Assembly: GCF_016464425.1 (NCBI RefSeq)
Contig: NZ_JADDKQ010000009.1
Location: forward strand, 186,001 to 250,000
DNA from: Actinotalea solisilvae
GTDB lineage: Bacteria; Actinomycetota; Actinomycetes; Actinomycetales; Cellulomonadaceae
Length of the DNA stretch: 64,000 nucleotides
Reading direction: 5' to 3'
The number at the start of each line of letters is the position of its first letter. Position 1 is the first letter of the stretch. The position numbers and the translations under genes are program-made. The notes under the pieces were generated by a model. The model was not told where the DNA came from. It saw only the letters and a program-made list of their open reading frames with translations, and did not search any database. Positions 8,132-15,985 of the stretch are shown here, in pieces.

Positions 8132-10857
8132 TGCTGCGCCTCACGCTCGCCCAGATGCGCCGCAGCCTGGGCCGTCTCGCCTCCGCAGGCCTCGCGATCA
8201 CCATCGGGACGACGTTCGTCGCGGCGACGCTGCTCGCCGCCGACATCATGACCCGCACCACCTACGACGCGGTGACCAGCGGCTACGCGGGCGCCGACCT
8301 CGTCGTCGAGGGCGAGGTCGTGGACCGCACGATCACCGCGCTCGGCGAGGTGCCGGGCGTGCGCTCGGTGCACGGCTACCTCCAGACGTCGATCCAGCTC
8401 TCGGGGCCCGACGGCCAGACGGTCGCGAGCATCTCCCCCGTCGCCGAGGACCCCGCGCTCCAGGCGGGAGCCCTCGTCGCGGGCGCGCTGCCGGACCGGC
8501 CGGGCGAGGTGGCGCTGCCGCGCGACGTCGCCGAGGTGCTCGGGGCCGAGCCGGGCGACACCGTCGAGATGACCGCCGAGCGCTGGGTCGAGCCGCGCGA
8601 CGGCGGTGACGAGCTGGTCCGGGAGGAGCGCGACGAGGAGCTCGTGGTCGTCGGTGTGCTCGACATGCCCGAGGCGCCCTTCCTCAGCACGGGCGGCGTC
8701 GGCGTCGCCACGGCCGAGCAGCTGCGCACCTGGGAGCGCTGGTGGGCCGGCACCTCAGGCGCGCCCGAGACCTGGTACTGGTACGCGGCCGTCGCCCTCG
8801 ACGACGGCGCGTCGCTCGCCGACGTCCAGCGCACCGCGGCCGCCGTCGTCGAGCGGGGCACGACCGTGCGGACCATCGACGAGCAGGCACGCGCGATCAC
8901 CGCCGAGGTCACGGGCGACGCGAACCAGTTCACCGCCGTCGTCCTCGGCTTCGCGGGGGTGTCGATGCTCGTCGCGGCCCTCGTCATCGCGAACACGTTC
9001 CAGGTCCTGGTCGCCCAGCGGACGCGCACGCTCGCGCTGCTGCGCTGCGTCGGTGCGGACCGCTCGCAGCTGCGCCGGTCCGTCGTGCTCGAGGCGCTGA
9101 TCCTCGGCGCGGCCGCGTCGGTCGCCGGTCTGGTCGCCGCGCTCGCCCTCGTGCAGGCAGCGCTGCTCGTCCTCGGCCGGACGTGGACCGAGGTCCCCCT
9201 CCCGGCGGCGGTCCACGTCACGCCCGCCGTGGTCCTCACGCCCGTGCTCGTCGGGACGCTCGTCACGGTGCTCGCCGCGCTGTCGCCCGCGGTCGCCGCG
9301 ACGCGGGTCTCGCCGCTCGCGGCGCTGCGGCCCGCGGGGACGCCGAGCCTCGGCGAGCGCTCGGGCCGGGTCCGCGCGTGGACGGCGGCGCTCCTCGCCG
9401 TCGGCGGCGCGCTCGTGCTGGCCGGCGGCGTCGTGGTCGCGGAGCGCTACGACCTGCTCGTCGGCCTCCTCGCGGGCGTCGTCGGCGGGGCGGCGTCGTT
9501 CGTCGGCGTCGTGCTGGGGGCGGTGTTCTGGGTCCCGCGGCTCGTGGGCCTCGTCGGCACGGTGCTGGCGCGCGCGGGCGGACCGGCCGCCCGTCTCGCG
9601 GCCGCCAACAGCGTGCGCAACCCGCGCCGCACCGCGGCGACCAGCGCGGCCCTGTTCATCGGCGTGACGCTCGTGGCGATGATGGCGACGGGCGCGGCGA
9701 CGTCCCGCACCGCGCTCACCGCCGCGCTCGAGGAGGAGTTCCCCGTGGACGTCGCGGTCGGGACGCTCAGCGACGGGCTCACCCTGCCCGCCCTGCCCTC
9801 GGGCCTCGCGCAGGACGTCGAGGCGGTCGACGGCGTCCAGCACGTCGCACCGCTGACGGGCAGCGTCGTCGAGCTCACCGTCGGCGACGGCGAGCCCCTC
9901 AGCTTCATGGAGGTGCGCGCCGTCGACCCCGCCGAGGGCCAGGCCGTCCTGCACGACCCGAGCCACCTCGCGGGGCTCGACGGGTCGCACGTCGTCGTCC
10001 CCGCCCAGGTGAGCGGGTGGAGCGGGATCCGCACGGGCGACACGGTCACGGTGCGGCGGCAGCCGGTCGTCGTGGAGCCGTCCGAACCCGTCGGGAGCGC
10101 CACGGCGGAGCCGGGGCCGCGGGAGCAGCCGGAGGACGGCGCCGAGCCGGGGCGCGGCGGCGCCGAGGACGCGGAGGCGTCCGGCGGGTCCGTCGCGACG
10201 AGCGACGAGGCCGCGGTCGTCACGCTCACGGCCGTCGTCACCGAGCTCCCGGGGACCGCGGTCCTCGTCACCCCGGAGGTGCTCGCCGGCCTCGACCCCG
10301 ACGCAGGCGTGAGCCGGCTCTGGGTGCGGCTGTCCTCGGTCGACGTCGCGCGGTCGGCCGTCACCGACATCACGGCGGCGGCGAGCGACACCGGCGAGCC
10401 CCTCGAGACGGTCGGCGGCGCGGTCGAGCGCGCCTTCTTCCAGCAGGTCGTCGACACGCTCCTCACGGTGGTCGTCGCGCTCCTCGCGGTCGCCGTCGTC
10501 ATCGCCCTCGTGGGCGTGACCAACACGCTGTCGCTGTCGGTCCTCGAGCGGCGGCGCGAGAACGCGACCCTGCGGGCGATCGGGCTCTCGCGCGCGCAGC
10601 TGCGCGGGACGCTCGCCGTCGAGGGCATGCTCATCGCCGGGGTCGGCGCCGTCGTCGGCGCGGTGCTCGGGACGCTCTACGGCTGGGCCGGTGCGCGCAC
10701 GCTGCTCAGCGAGGTGGGCCCGGTCTCGTTCGCCGTGCCGTGGCGCGACCTCGGCGCGGTCGTCGTCGTCGCCCTCCTCGCGGGGCTGCTCGCCTCGGTG
10801 CTGCCCGGCCGCAGCGCCGCGCGCACGTCGCCGGTCGGGGCGCTCGCGGTCGAGTGA
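8131..10857 (+). CDS. FtsX/MacB-type ABC transporter permease
   Basis: The 908-residue permease starts on the last base of the ATPase stop codon. It has an N-terminal transmembrane helix (about 18-35), an extracytoplasmic MacB_PCD-like region, and a first FtsX core (about 265-400) followed by further helices. A second extracytoplasmic region contains an acidic, low-complexity stretch (about 645-690), and a second FtsX core occupies about 770-905. This duplicated layout is usual for actinobacterial MacB-like permeases that act with one ATPase. No substrate can be assigned. Confidence 0.92.
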   Translation: MLRLTLAQMRRSLGRLASAGLAITIGTTFVAATLLAADIMTRTTYDAVTSGYAGADLVVEGEVVDRTITALGEVPGVRSVHGYLQTSIQLSGPDGQTVASISPVAEDPALQAGALVAGALPDRPGEVALPRDVAEVLGAEPGDTVEMTAERWVEPRDGGDELVREERDEELVVVGVLDMPEAPFLSTGGVGVATAEQLRTWERWWAGTSGAPETWYWYAAVALDDGASLADVQRTAAAVVERGTTVRTIDEQARAITAEVTGDANQFTAVVLGFAGVSMLVAALVIANTFQVLVAQRTRTLALLRCVGADRSQLRRSVVLEALILGAAASVAGLVAALALVQAALLVLGRTWTEVPLPAAVHVTPAVVLTPVLVGTLVTVLAALSPAVAATRVSPLAALRPAGTPSLGERSGRVRAWTAALLAVGGALVLAGGVVVAERYDLLVGLLAGVVGGAASFVGVVLGAVFWVPRLVGLVGTVLARAGGPAARLAAANSVRNPRRTAATSAALFIGVTLVAMMATGAATSRTALTAALEEEFPVDVAVGTLSDGLTLPALPSGLAQDVEAVDGVQHVAPLTGSVVELTVGDGEPLSFMEVRAVDPAEGQAVLHDPSHLAGLDGSHVVVPAQVSGWSGIRTGDTVTVRRQPVVVEPSEPVGSATAEPGPREQPEDGAEPGRGGAEDAEASGGSVATSDEAAVVTLTAVVTELPGTAVLVTPEVLAGLDPDAGVSRLWVRLSSVDVARSAVTDITAAASDTGEPLETVGGAVERAFFQQVVDTLLTVVVALLAVAVVIALVGVTNTLSLSVLERRRENATLRAIGLSRAQLRGTLAVEGMLIAGVGAVVGAVLGTLYGWAGARTLLSEVGPVSFAVPWRDLGAVVVVALLAGLLASVLPGRSAARTSPVGALAVE

Positions 10858-10863
10858 CCGACG

Positions 10864-10894
10864 GACGGCGCGGCCTGTGGAGGGCCGCGCCGTC
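10864..10894 (+). terminator. Hairpin terminator after the ABC permease
   Basis: GACGGCGCGGCC (10864-10875) pairs perfectly over 12 bp with GGCCGCGCCGTC (10883-10894) around a 7-nt loop, just 7 bp after the permease stop. There is no T-tract. Confidence 0.6.
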
Positions 10895-10950
10895 ACCAGG
10901 CCCGGCGGTACCGCGTGGCCGCGCGGCGGCGCGGCGTCGAGGGTCGGCGC

Positions 10951-13900
10951 ATGCACGTGACCCTGGCGCCCGGTGGCGACGTCGAGCTGCCCGACGGCGT
11001 GAGCCTGCGCCGGTGCCGCGCGGCGCTCGTCCGGCTCACCGGCGCCGCCGAGCTCGCGGACGCGGTGCTCGGGGTCGACGGCCGGGCGCTCGACGACGAC
11101 CACGTCACCGGCGTGCCACCGCTCGTCGACGGCGCCGTGCTGGCCGTGGGCGGTGGTCGGCCCGACCCCGCCGCCCTCGCCGCCGCCGCGCCGTGGCACG
11201 TCGCCGTGGTGGCCGGGCCCGGCGCGGGCGCCGTCGCGGTGCCCGGCCGCGACGGGATCGTGCGAGTCGGGCGAGCGCCCTCGCCGCCCGACCCCGGCGG
11301 GCTTCTCGCCCTGCCCGACCCCGCCGGGCTTCTCGCCCTGCCCGACCCAGCCGTGTCCCGGCAGCACGCCGTCCTGCGCACCCACGCTCCCCGCCGCGGC
11401 GCCCCGCGCTGGACGGTGCACGACGCCGGGTCGGCGAACGGCACGGTCGTCGAGGCGCGGCGGGGTCCGCGGCGGGTGGGGCGACGCGGCCGCCGGGTGC
11501 GGGCCGGGCAGCCGATCCGGGTGGGCGACGGCGTGGTGGTCGTCCGCACGCGCGACGGACGACAGGCGCCGTCACCCGAGGCGGAGGGCCGGTCCCGCGG
11601 GACGGCCCCGGACCGCGGCGCGTCGCCCGCGACGTGGGTCGCGCCGCTCGTGGTCGCAGCCGGGCTCGCGGCCGTCACCGGGAGCCCCGCGCTGCTGGCG
11701 CTCGGGCTCGCCGGCCCGCTCGCCGCGGGCGCGGGCTGGGCGCTGCAGCGCGTGCGTCGCCGCGCGCGGACCCCGTCGGGTCCGGCTCCCCTCGGCCCCG
11801 ACGCGGCCGCGGCCGCGGTGGCGGCGGCGGCGGCCGCCCCCACGGACCCGTCGCACGACCCGTCGCGCGGTACGCCCGAGCCGCCGTCGTGGTGGGACTG
11901 GGCCGGAGAGGGTCTCGCGCTCGTCGGGCCGGGCCGTGACGCCGCGGCCCGCGCGCTCGTCGCCGCCGTCGCGGCGTGCCCGGGGGCCGTGAGCGTGCTC
12001 GGCGGCGCGCCGGGCGCCTGGCGGTGGCTGCGCCGGCCCGCGGCCGCGTCACGGGGTCGGCTCGAGGTGCGGTGGGACGGGACGGTCGCGGTGCCCCCGC
12101 CGGGGTCGCACCACCTGGTGCTCGTCGACGGCGCGGCCGACGCCCACGCGTGGTGGGCGGCGCGCCGCCCCGGTCTCGACGGCGCGCTCGTCCTCGCGGC
12201 CCACCGGTCCGCAGCACCGGCGTGGTGCCGCTGGGCGCTCGACGTCGCGACCGACGGCGCGGCGACGCTCCACGGCCCCGACGGCGCCCGGCCCGCGACG
12301 GTCCCGACGGCGGGGCCCGCCTGGCCGGAGGCGCAGGCCCGTCGGCTCGCGGCGGCATGGGCGACGCGGCCGCCCCCGCACGACGACCGCAGCCCCGCCG
12401 AGCCGCCGCCGCGGGTGGCCCTCGCCGACCTCCTCGGCGACCCCGGTGCGCCGGACGTGGCACGCACGTGGACCGCAGCCGTGAACGGGCGCGCGCCGCT
12501 GCGGTCGCTCGCGGTACCGCTCGCCGCGACCGACCGCGTCGTCGCGCTCGACCTCCTCGCCGACGGCCCGCACGCCCTGGTGGCGGGGACGACCGGCGCC
12601 GGCAAGTCCGAGCTCCTCCAGTCGTGGCTCCTCGCGCTCGCGCTCCGGCACCCGCCGTCCCATGTCGCCCTCGTGCTCGTCGACTACAAGGGCGGCGCCA
12701 GCTTCGGCGCCTGCACCCGCCTCCCCCACGTCGTCGGGCTCGTCACCGACCTCGACGCCGAGCGCGCCGCCCGGGCGCTCGCGGGGCTGCGCGCCGAGCT
12801 CGCGCGGCGCAAGCGCCTCCTCGCGCGGGCGGGCGCCACCGACGTCGAGGACCTGCGGGCCGCCGGCGGCGCACCGCCGCGCCTCGTCGTCGTCGTCGAC
12901 GAGTTCCGGGCGCTCGCCGCCGACCTGCCGGACTTCGTCCCGGGGCTGGTCGACCTCGCGGCGCAGGGGCGGTCGCTCGGGATGCACCTCGTCCTCGCGA
13001 CGCAGCGGCCGGCCGGCGCGATCACCGCGCAGATGCGCGCCAACCTCGCCCTGCGCGTCTGCCTGCGCGTCACCGACGCCGCCGACTCGCTCGACGTCGT
13101 CGAGGTGCCCGACGCCGCCGCGCTGCCCGTGGACCGGCCCGGCCGCGCGGTCCTCCGGCGCGACGCGTCGGTCGAGACGGTGCAGACCGCCTGGGCCGCC
13201 CTCGCGCCCGGGGCCTGGGAGCCCCCTGCCCCGCCGGACGCCCCCGTGCGTGCGCGCTGGGTGGGCGCCGACGGGCGGGGGGCGCCGCCGCGTGGCGCCG
13301 CCTCGCCCACGGCCGGCGGGGACGCGGCCGACCACGCCGCGGTCCTCGCCGCCGCCGCCCGGGCGGCGGCGGGCGCGCTCGGGCTCGCCGCCCCCGAGCC
13401 GGTCTGGCTCGAGCCGCTCCCGGCGCGTCTCACCGCGTCGGCCGCACGTCGCGCCGTCGGCCCGCCCGGTGCGGGCGACGGGGCGGGCCTCCTGCTGGGC
13501 CTCACGGACCAGCCCGAGGTGCCGGCGCGCGGGGCGCTGCGCTGGCGGCCCGACGCAGGACCCCTCGCGGTGGCGGGCCGGCCAGGCTCGGGCCGCACGA
13601 CGGCGCTGCGCACGGTCGTGCGGGCGGCCCTCGCCGAGGGGACCCACGTCCACGTCGTCGCCGCGGCGGGCGCGGGCGACCGGGGCCCCGCGCGCGGCCT
13701 CGGGGGGTACCCCGGGCTCGGCACGACCGTCGGGACGGACGACCCGGCGCGCCTGGCCCGCCTGCTGCTCACCCTCGTCACGGCCCCCGCCCGGCCGGAC
13801 CCGGCCCCTGCCCGCACGCTCGTCGTCGTCGACGACGTCGGCGACGTGCAGCGCGCCCTCGACCGCCTCCCGCGCGGTGCGGGCGCGGGCCTCGTCGAGC

Positions 13901-14943
13901 GGGTCCTGCGCGGCGCGCGCGCCGGCCTCGCGGTCGCCGTCGCAGGCGCGCCGGGCGACGTCGTGCGCCTCGCGCAGCTCTGCCCGGCGCGGATCGTCCT
14001 CGCGGTCGACGTCCACGACGCGGCGCTGCTCGGGGTCCCGCCCGCGGCGGCCGGGGTGCGCGGCAGGCCCGGCCGCGGCGTGCTGCTCGACGCGGCGGGC
14101 GCGGCCGCGTGCCAGGTCGCGCTCCCCGACGACGGGCCGCCGCCCGCGGACGAGGGGACCGCGGGCGGCGGGCGACCCGCGCCGCTGCGCCTGCGCTCCG
14201 TGCCCGAGCACGTGGCGCGCGTGCCGCGCGTGGCGCCGACGTCCGGACCGGGGTCGTGGCGCGTCGCGGTCGGCCTCGGCGGTGACGACGCCGGGCCGGT
14301 CACGCTCGACGTCGCGCGCGGGGCACTGGTCGTCGGCCCGCCCGGCAGCGGCCGCTCGACGGCTCTCGCCGCGGTGCTCGCCGGGCTGGGCCCGGGCGTG
14401 GTCGTCGTCGCGCTCGCGCCCGGGCCCGGCGCCACGCCCGCGCCCGCGGCCGACCGGCCGCTCGTCCCGGGGACGCACCGGCTGGGGTCCGGACCCGAGG
14501 CGGCCGCGGTGCTGCGCCGGCTCGCTGCGGAGGCCGCGTCGGGGCGCTCGCAGCCGCGCGCGCCGGTCGTCGTCCTGGCCGACGACGTCGACGCGCTGGC
14601 CCCCGACCTCGACGACGCGCTCGCGGCGTGCGTCGGCGCCGTCCCGGTCGTCGCCGCGGCGCGCACCGACCGTGCCGCGGGCGCCTACCGCGGGACCCTC
14701 GCGGCGCTGCGCGGCGCCGCGCCGACGCTCGTGCTCGCACCCCTGACTCCCGGCTCGGCGGACGTCGCCGGCGTCGACCTGTCGCTCGTCGCCGACCCCG
14801 ACCGACCCCGCGCACCGGGCCGCGGGGCCGTCGTCGACCACGGGCGCGCCGCAGCGGCCGTCGTGCCCGTGCAGGTCGCGCACGTCGTCCGCAGCGACGA
14901 CGTCGGGCTCAGAGGGTGCGGGGCGGCGGCGCCGGACGGGTGA
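10951..14943 (+). CDS. FHA-domain FtsK/SpoIIIE ATPase, EssC/EccC-like
   Basis: The 1330-residue protein has an N-terminal small domain and an FHA domain (about 85-200; 'RVGRAP', 'SRQHAVL', 'GSANGT'). Two adjacent transmembrane helices follow (about 229-266), then three FtsK-type ATPase modules. Module 1 is canonical: Walker A 'GTTGAGKSE' near 545, 'DYKGG', Walker B 'VVVVDEFRAL'. Modules 2 (near 874, 'GSGRTT') and 3 (near 1129, 'GSGRST') have Arg where Walker A Lys is expected. This resembles the type VII secretion motor, especially the FHA-bearing Firmicute form. ATG 10951 follows GAGGG; an in-frame GTG at 10915 is less likely. No Esx or other T7SS genes lie nearby. Confidence 0.85.
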   Translation: MHVTLAPGGDVELPDGVSLRRCRAALVRLTGAAELADAVLGVDGRALDDDHVTGVPPLVDGAVLAVGGGRPDPAALAAAAPWHVAVVAGPGAGAVAVPGRDGIVRVGRAPSPPDPGGLLALPDPAGLLALPDPAVSRQHAVLRTHAPRRGAPRWTVHDAGSANGTVVEARRGPRRVGRRGRRVRAGQPIRVGDGVVVVRTRDGRQAPSPEAEGRSRGTAPDRGASPATWVAPLVVAAGLAAVTGSPALLALGLAGPLAAGAGWALQRVRRRARTPSGPAPLGPDAAAAAVAAAAAAPTDPSHDPSRGTPEPPSWWDWAGEGLALVGPGRDAAARALVAAVAACPGAVSVLGGAPGAWRWLRRPAAASRGRLEVRWDGTVAVPPPGSHHLVLVDGAADAHAWWAARRPGLDGALVLAAHRSAAPAWCRWALDVATDGAATLHGPDGARPATVPTAGPAWPEAQARRLAAAWATRPPPHDDRSPAEPPPRVALADLLGDPGAPDVARTWTAAVNGRAPLRSLAVPLAATDRVVALDLLADGPHALVAGTTGAGKSELLQSWLLALALRHPPSHVALVLVDYKGGASFGACTRLPHVVGLVTDLDAERAARALAGLRAELARRKRLLARAGATDVEDLRAAGGAPPRLVVVVDEFRALAADLPDFVPGLVDLAAQGRSLGMHLVLATQRPAGAITAQMRANLALRVCLRVTDAADSLDVVEVPDAAALPVDRPGRAVLRRDASVETVQTAWAALAPGAWEPPAPPDAPVRARWVGADGRGAPPRGAASPTAGGDAADHAAVLAAAARAAAGALGLAAPEPVWLEPLPARLTASAARRAVGPPGAGDGAGLLLGLTDQPEVPARGALRWRPDAGPLAVAGRPGSGRTTALRTVVRAALAEGTHVHVVAAAGAGDRGPARGLGGYPGLGTTVGTDDPARLARLLLTLVTAPARPDPAPARTLVVVDDVGDVQRALDRLPRGAGAGLVERVLRGARAGLAVAVAGAPGDVVRLAQLCPARIVLAVDVHDAALLGVPPAAAGVRGRPGRGVLLDAAGAAACQVALPDDGPPPADEGTAGGGRPAPLRLRSVPEHVARVPRVAPTSGPGSWRVAVGLGGDDAGPVTLDVARGALVVGPPGSGRSTALAAVLAGLGPGVVVVALAPGPGATPAPAADRPLVPGTHRLGSGPEAAAVLRRLAAEAASGRSQPRAPVVVLADDVDALAPDLDDALAACVGAVPVVAAARTDRAAGAYRGTLAALRGAAPTLVLAPLTPGSADVAGVDLSLVADPDRPRAPGRGAVVDHGRAAAAVVPVQVAHVVRSDDVGLRGCGAAAPDG
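11287..11349 (+). repeat. 27-bp in-frame tandem repeat inside the FHA domain
   Basis: Two 27-bp units (11287-11313 and 11314-11340) differ at a single base and are followed by a partial third copy to 11349. They encode PDPxGLLAL twice and add nine residues to the loop between the FHA 'GR' and 'SRxH' elements. Confidence 0.85.
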
Positions 14944-15310
14944 CGACGAGCGCGAGCACCGCGGCCGCGACGGCGAGGGCGGCCCACGCGACCGGCCGCA
15001 GCACGCCGGCCTGGAGGAGGGTCAACGCCGTCGCGCCCTGGAGCAGCTGCCACGTGGCCGCGGGGCCCCGCGCGCGGCTCGAGCCGCGCCAGAAGGACCG
15101 CGCGGACGCGACCAGGGCGGCGGCGACGCCGAGCGCGCACAGCACGACGAACCCGGCGACCGCGGGCCGGCCGCCCGTGACCACGGACGGGACGCCCACG
15201 GCCGCGGCGCCGGCCACGGCGACCGCCTCGACCAGGAGCAGGACGGCGAGCGCGACGACGGCGGCAGGACGCGCGACGGGCTCGGCGCCGGGGCGCGGTT
15301 CGGGGGGCAC
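14909..15310 (-). CDS. Small four-helix membrane protein of unknown function
   Basis: The 133-residue protein shows a proline-rich N-terminus and four hydrophobic segments (about 17-38, 43-68, 88-103, 106-125), with a basic loop 'SARSFWRGSSRARG' in the middle. I do not recognise the family; such proteins are common in actinobacteria. GTG 15310 has TACGCT exactly 6 bp upstream, implying a leaderless message. Its last 35 bp overlap, tail to tail, the end of the FHA/FtsK gene. Confidence 0.75.
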   Translation of the reverse strand: MPPEPRPGAEPVARPAAVVALAVLLLVEAVAVAGAAAVGVPSVVTGGRPAVAGFVVLCALGVAAALVASARSFWRGSSRARGPAATWQLLQGATALTLLQAGVLRPVAWAALAVAAAVLALVVTRPAPPPRTL

Positions 15311-15316
15311 GCGCCG

Positions 15317-15322
15317 AGCGTA
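15317..15322 (-). promoter_or_regulatory. -10 element (TACGCT) for leaderless membrane-protein transcript
   Basis: TACGCT on the minus strand is 6 bp before GTG 15310. Confidence 0.5.
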
Positions 15323-15659
15323 GGCCGCATCCGGCGCGCCCGCGGGGACGGTCCCGGGACCCTCCCGCGACGACCGGGCCGCGAGGCGCTCGGGAGCCGG
15401 TGGCGAGCAGGTCGGGGGCCGGTCCCGAGCAGGTCAGGGGTGGTTCGTGGCGGGTTGTCCGGACCACGCCGAGGGTGTGACCAAGGACTCATCGTGATGC
15501 GGATGAAACCTTCTCGTTACCCCTTGTGCACCCTGCTCTGCCATGTGAGGCTTGATGGCAGTCATAGGACGTCCTTCGCAGGACGGCCCCTGCACCACCC
15601 CCACCAGAACCGACGCCCTGACCGGGCTCTGGTTCGCTGCGTGCCCGAGGAGACATCGA
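15323..15659 (+). promoter_or_regulatory. Long 5' region of whiB1
   Basis: These 337 bp contain no convincing gene. They end with the Shine-Dalgarno GAGGAGA at 15647-15653, 6 bp before the whiB1 ATG. The stretch from about 15480 to 15580 is clearly less GC-rich than its surroundings, as expected of a promoter region. Candidate elements such as TTGATG near 15554 are too weak to assign. Confidence 0.4.
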
Positions 15660-15908
15660 ATGGATTGGCGCCACCGCGCTGCATGTCTGGACGAGGACCC
15701 GGAGCTCTTCTTCCCGATCGGCAACACCGGCCCTGCGCTCCAGCAGATCGACGAGGCGAAGGCCGTCTGCCGTCGCTGCCCCGTGATCGACACGTGCCTG
15801 AAGTGGGCCCTCGAGTCCGGGCAGGACGCGGGCGTCTGGGGCGGCCTCTCCGAGGACGAGCGCCGCGCGCTCAAGCGCCGCACCGCGCGCGCCCGCCGCG
15901 CCGGCTGA
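15660..15908 (+). CDS. whiB1: WhiB-family iron-sulfur transcription factor WhiB1
   Basis: The 82-residue protein has the four cluster-binding cysteines at 9, 37, 40 and 46, the 'GVWGG' turn at 58-62 and a basic C-terminal 'RRALKRRTARARRAG'. The start 'MDWRHRAACLDEDPELFFP' and overall sequence match WhiB1, the essential NO-sensitive [4Fe-4S] protein that binds region 4 of the primary sigma factor. The kinase gene pdtaS follows on the opposite strand, as in Mycobacterium tuberculosis (Rv3219/Rv3220c), which supports orthology. ATG 15660 is set by GAGGAGA 6 bp upstream. Confidence 0.96.
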   Translation: MDWRHRAACLDEDPELFFPIGNTGPALQQIDEAKAVCRRCPVIDTCLKWALESGQDAGVWGGLSEDERRALKRRTARARRAG

Positions 15909-15944
15909 CGCACCCCTGACGTCGCGCACCCCGCGGTGCGCACC

Positions 15945-15980
15945 ACGACCCCGGTACCGCCTCGGCGGTGCCGGGGTCGT
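15945..15980. terminator. Strong bidirectional terminator between whiB1 and pdtaS
   Basis: A 16-bp stem (15945-15960 with 15965-15980, one G-T pair) with loop CTCG lies between the two convergent stop codons. Confidence 0.75.
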
Positions 15981-15985
15981 CGTCG

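Noticed and set aside
8755..11421. A minus-strand open frame of 888 codons opposite the ABC permease
   Set aside because: Composition is low-complexity Arg/Gly/His/Asp without any recognisable domain; the plus strand has clear FtsX-type and FHA proteins.
15476..15491. A TGTGA half-site upstream of whiB1 that might be a CRP site, as known for mycobacterial whiB1
   Set aside because: The second half (TCACA) is absent at the right spacing.
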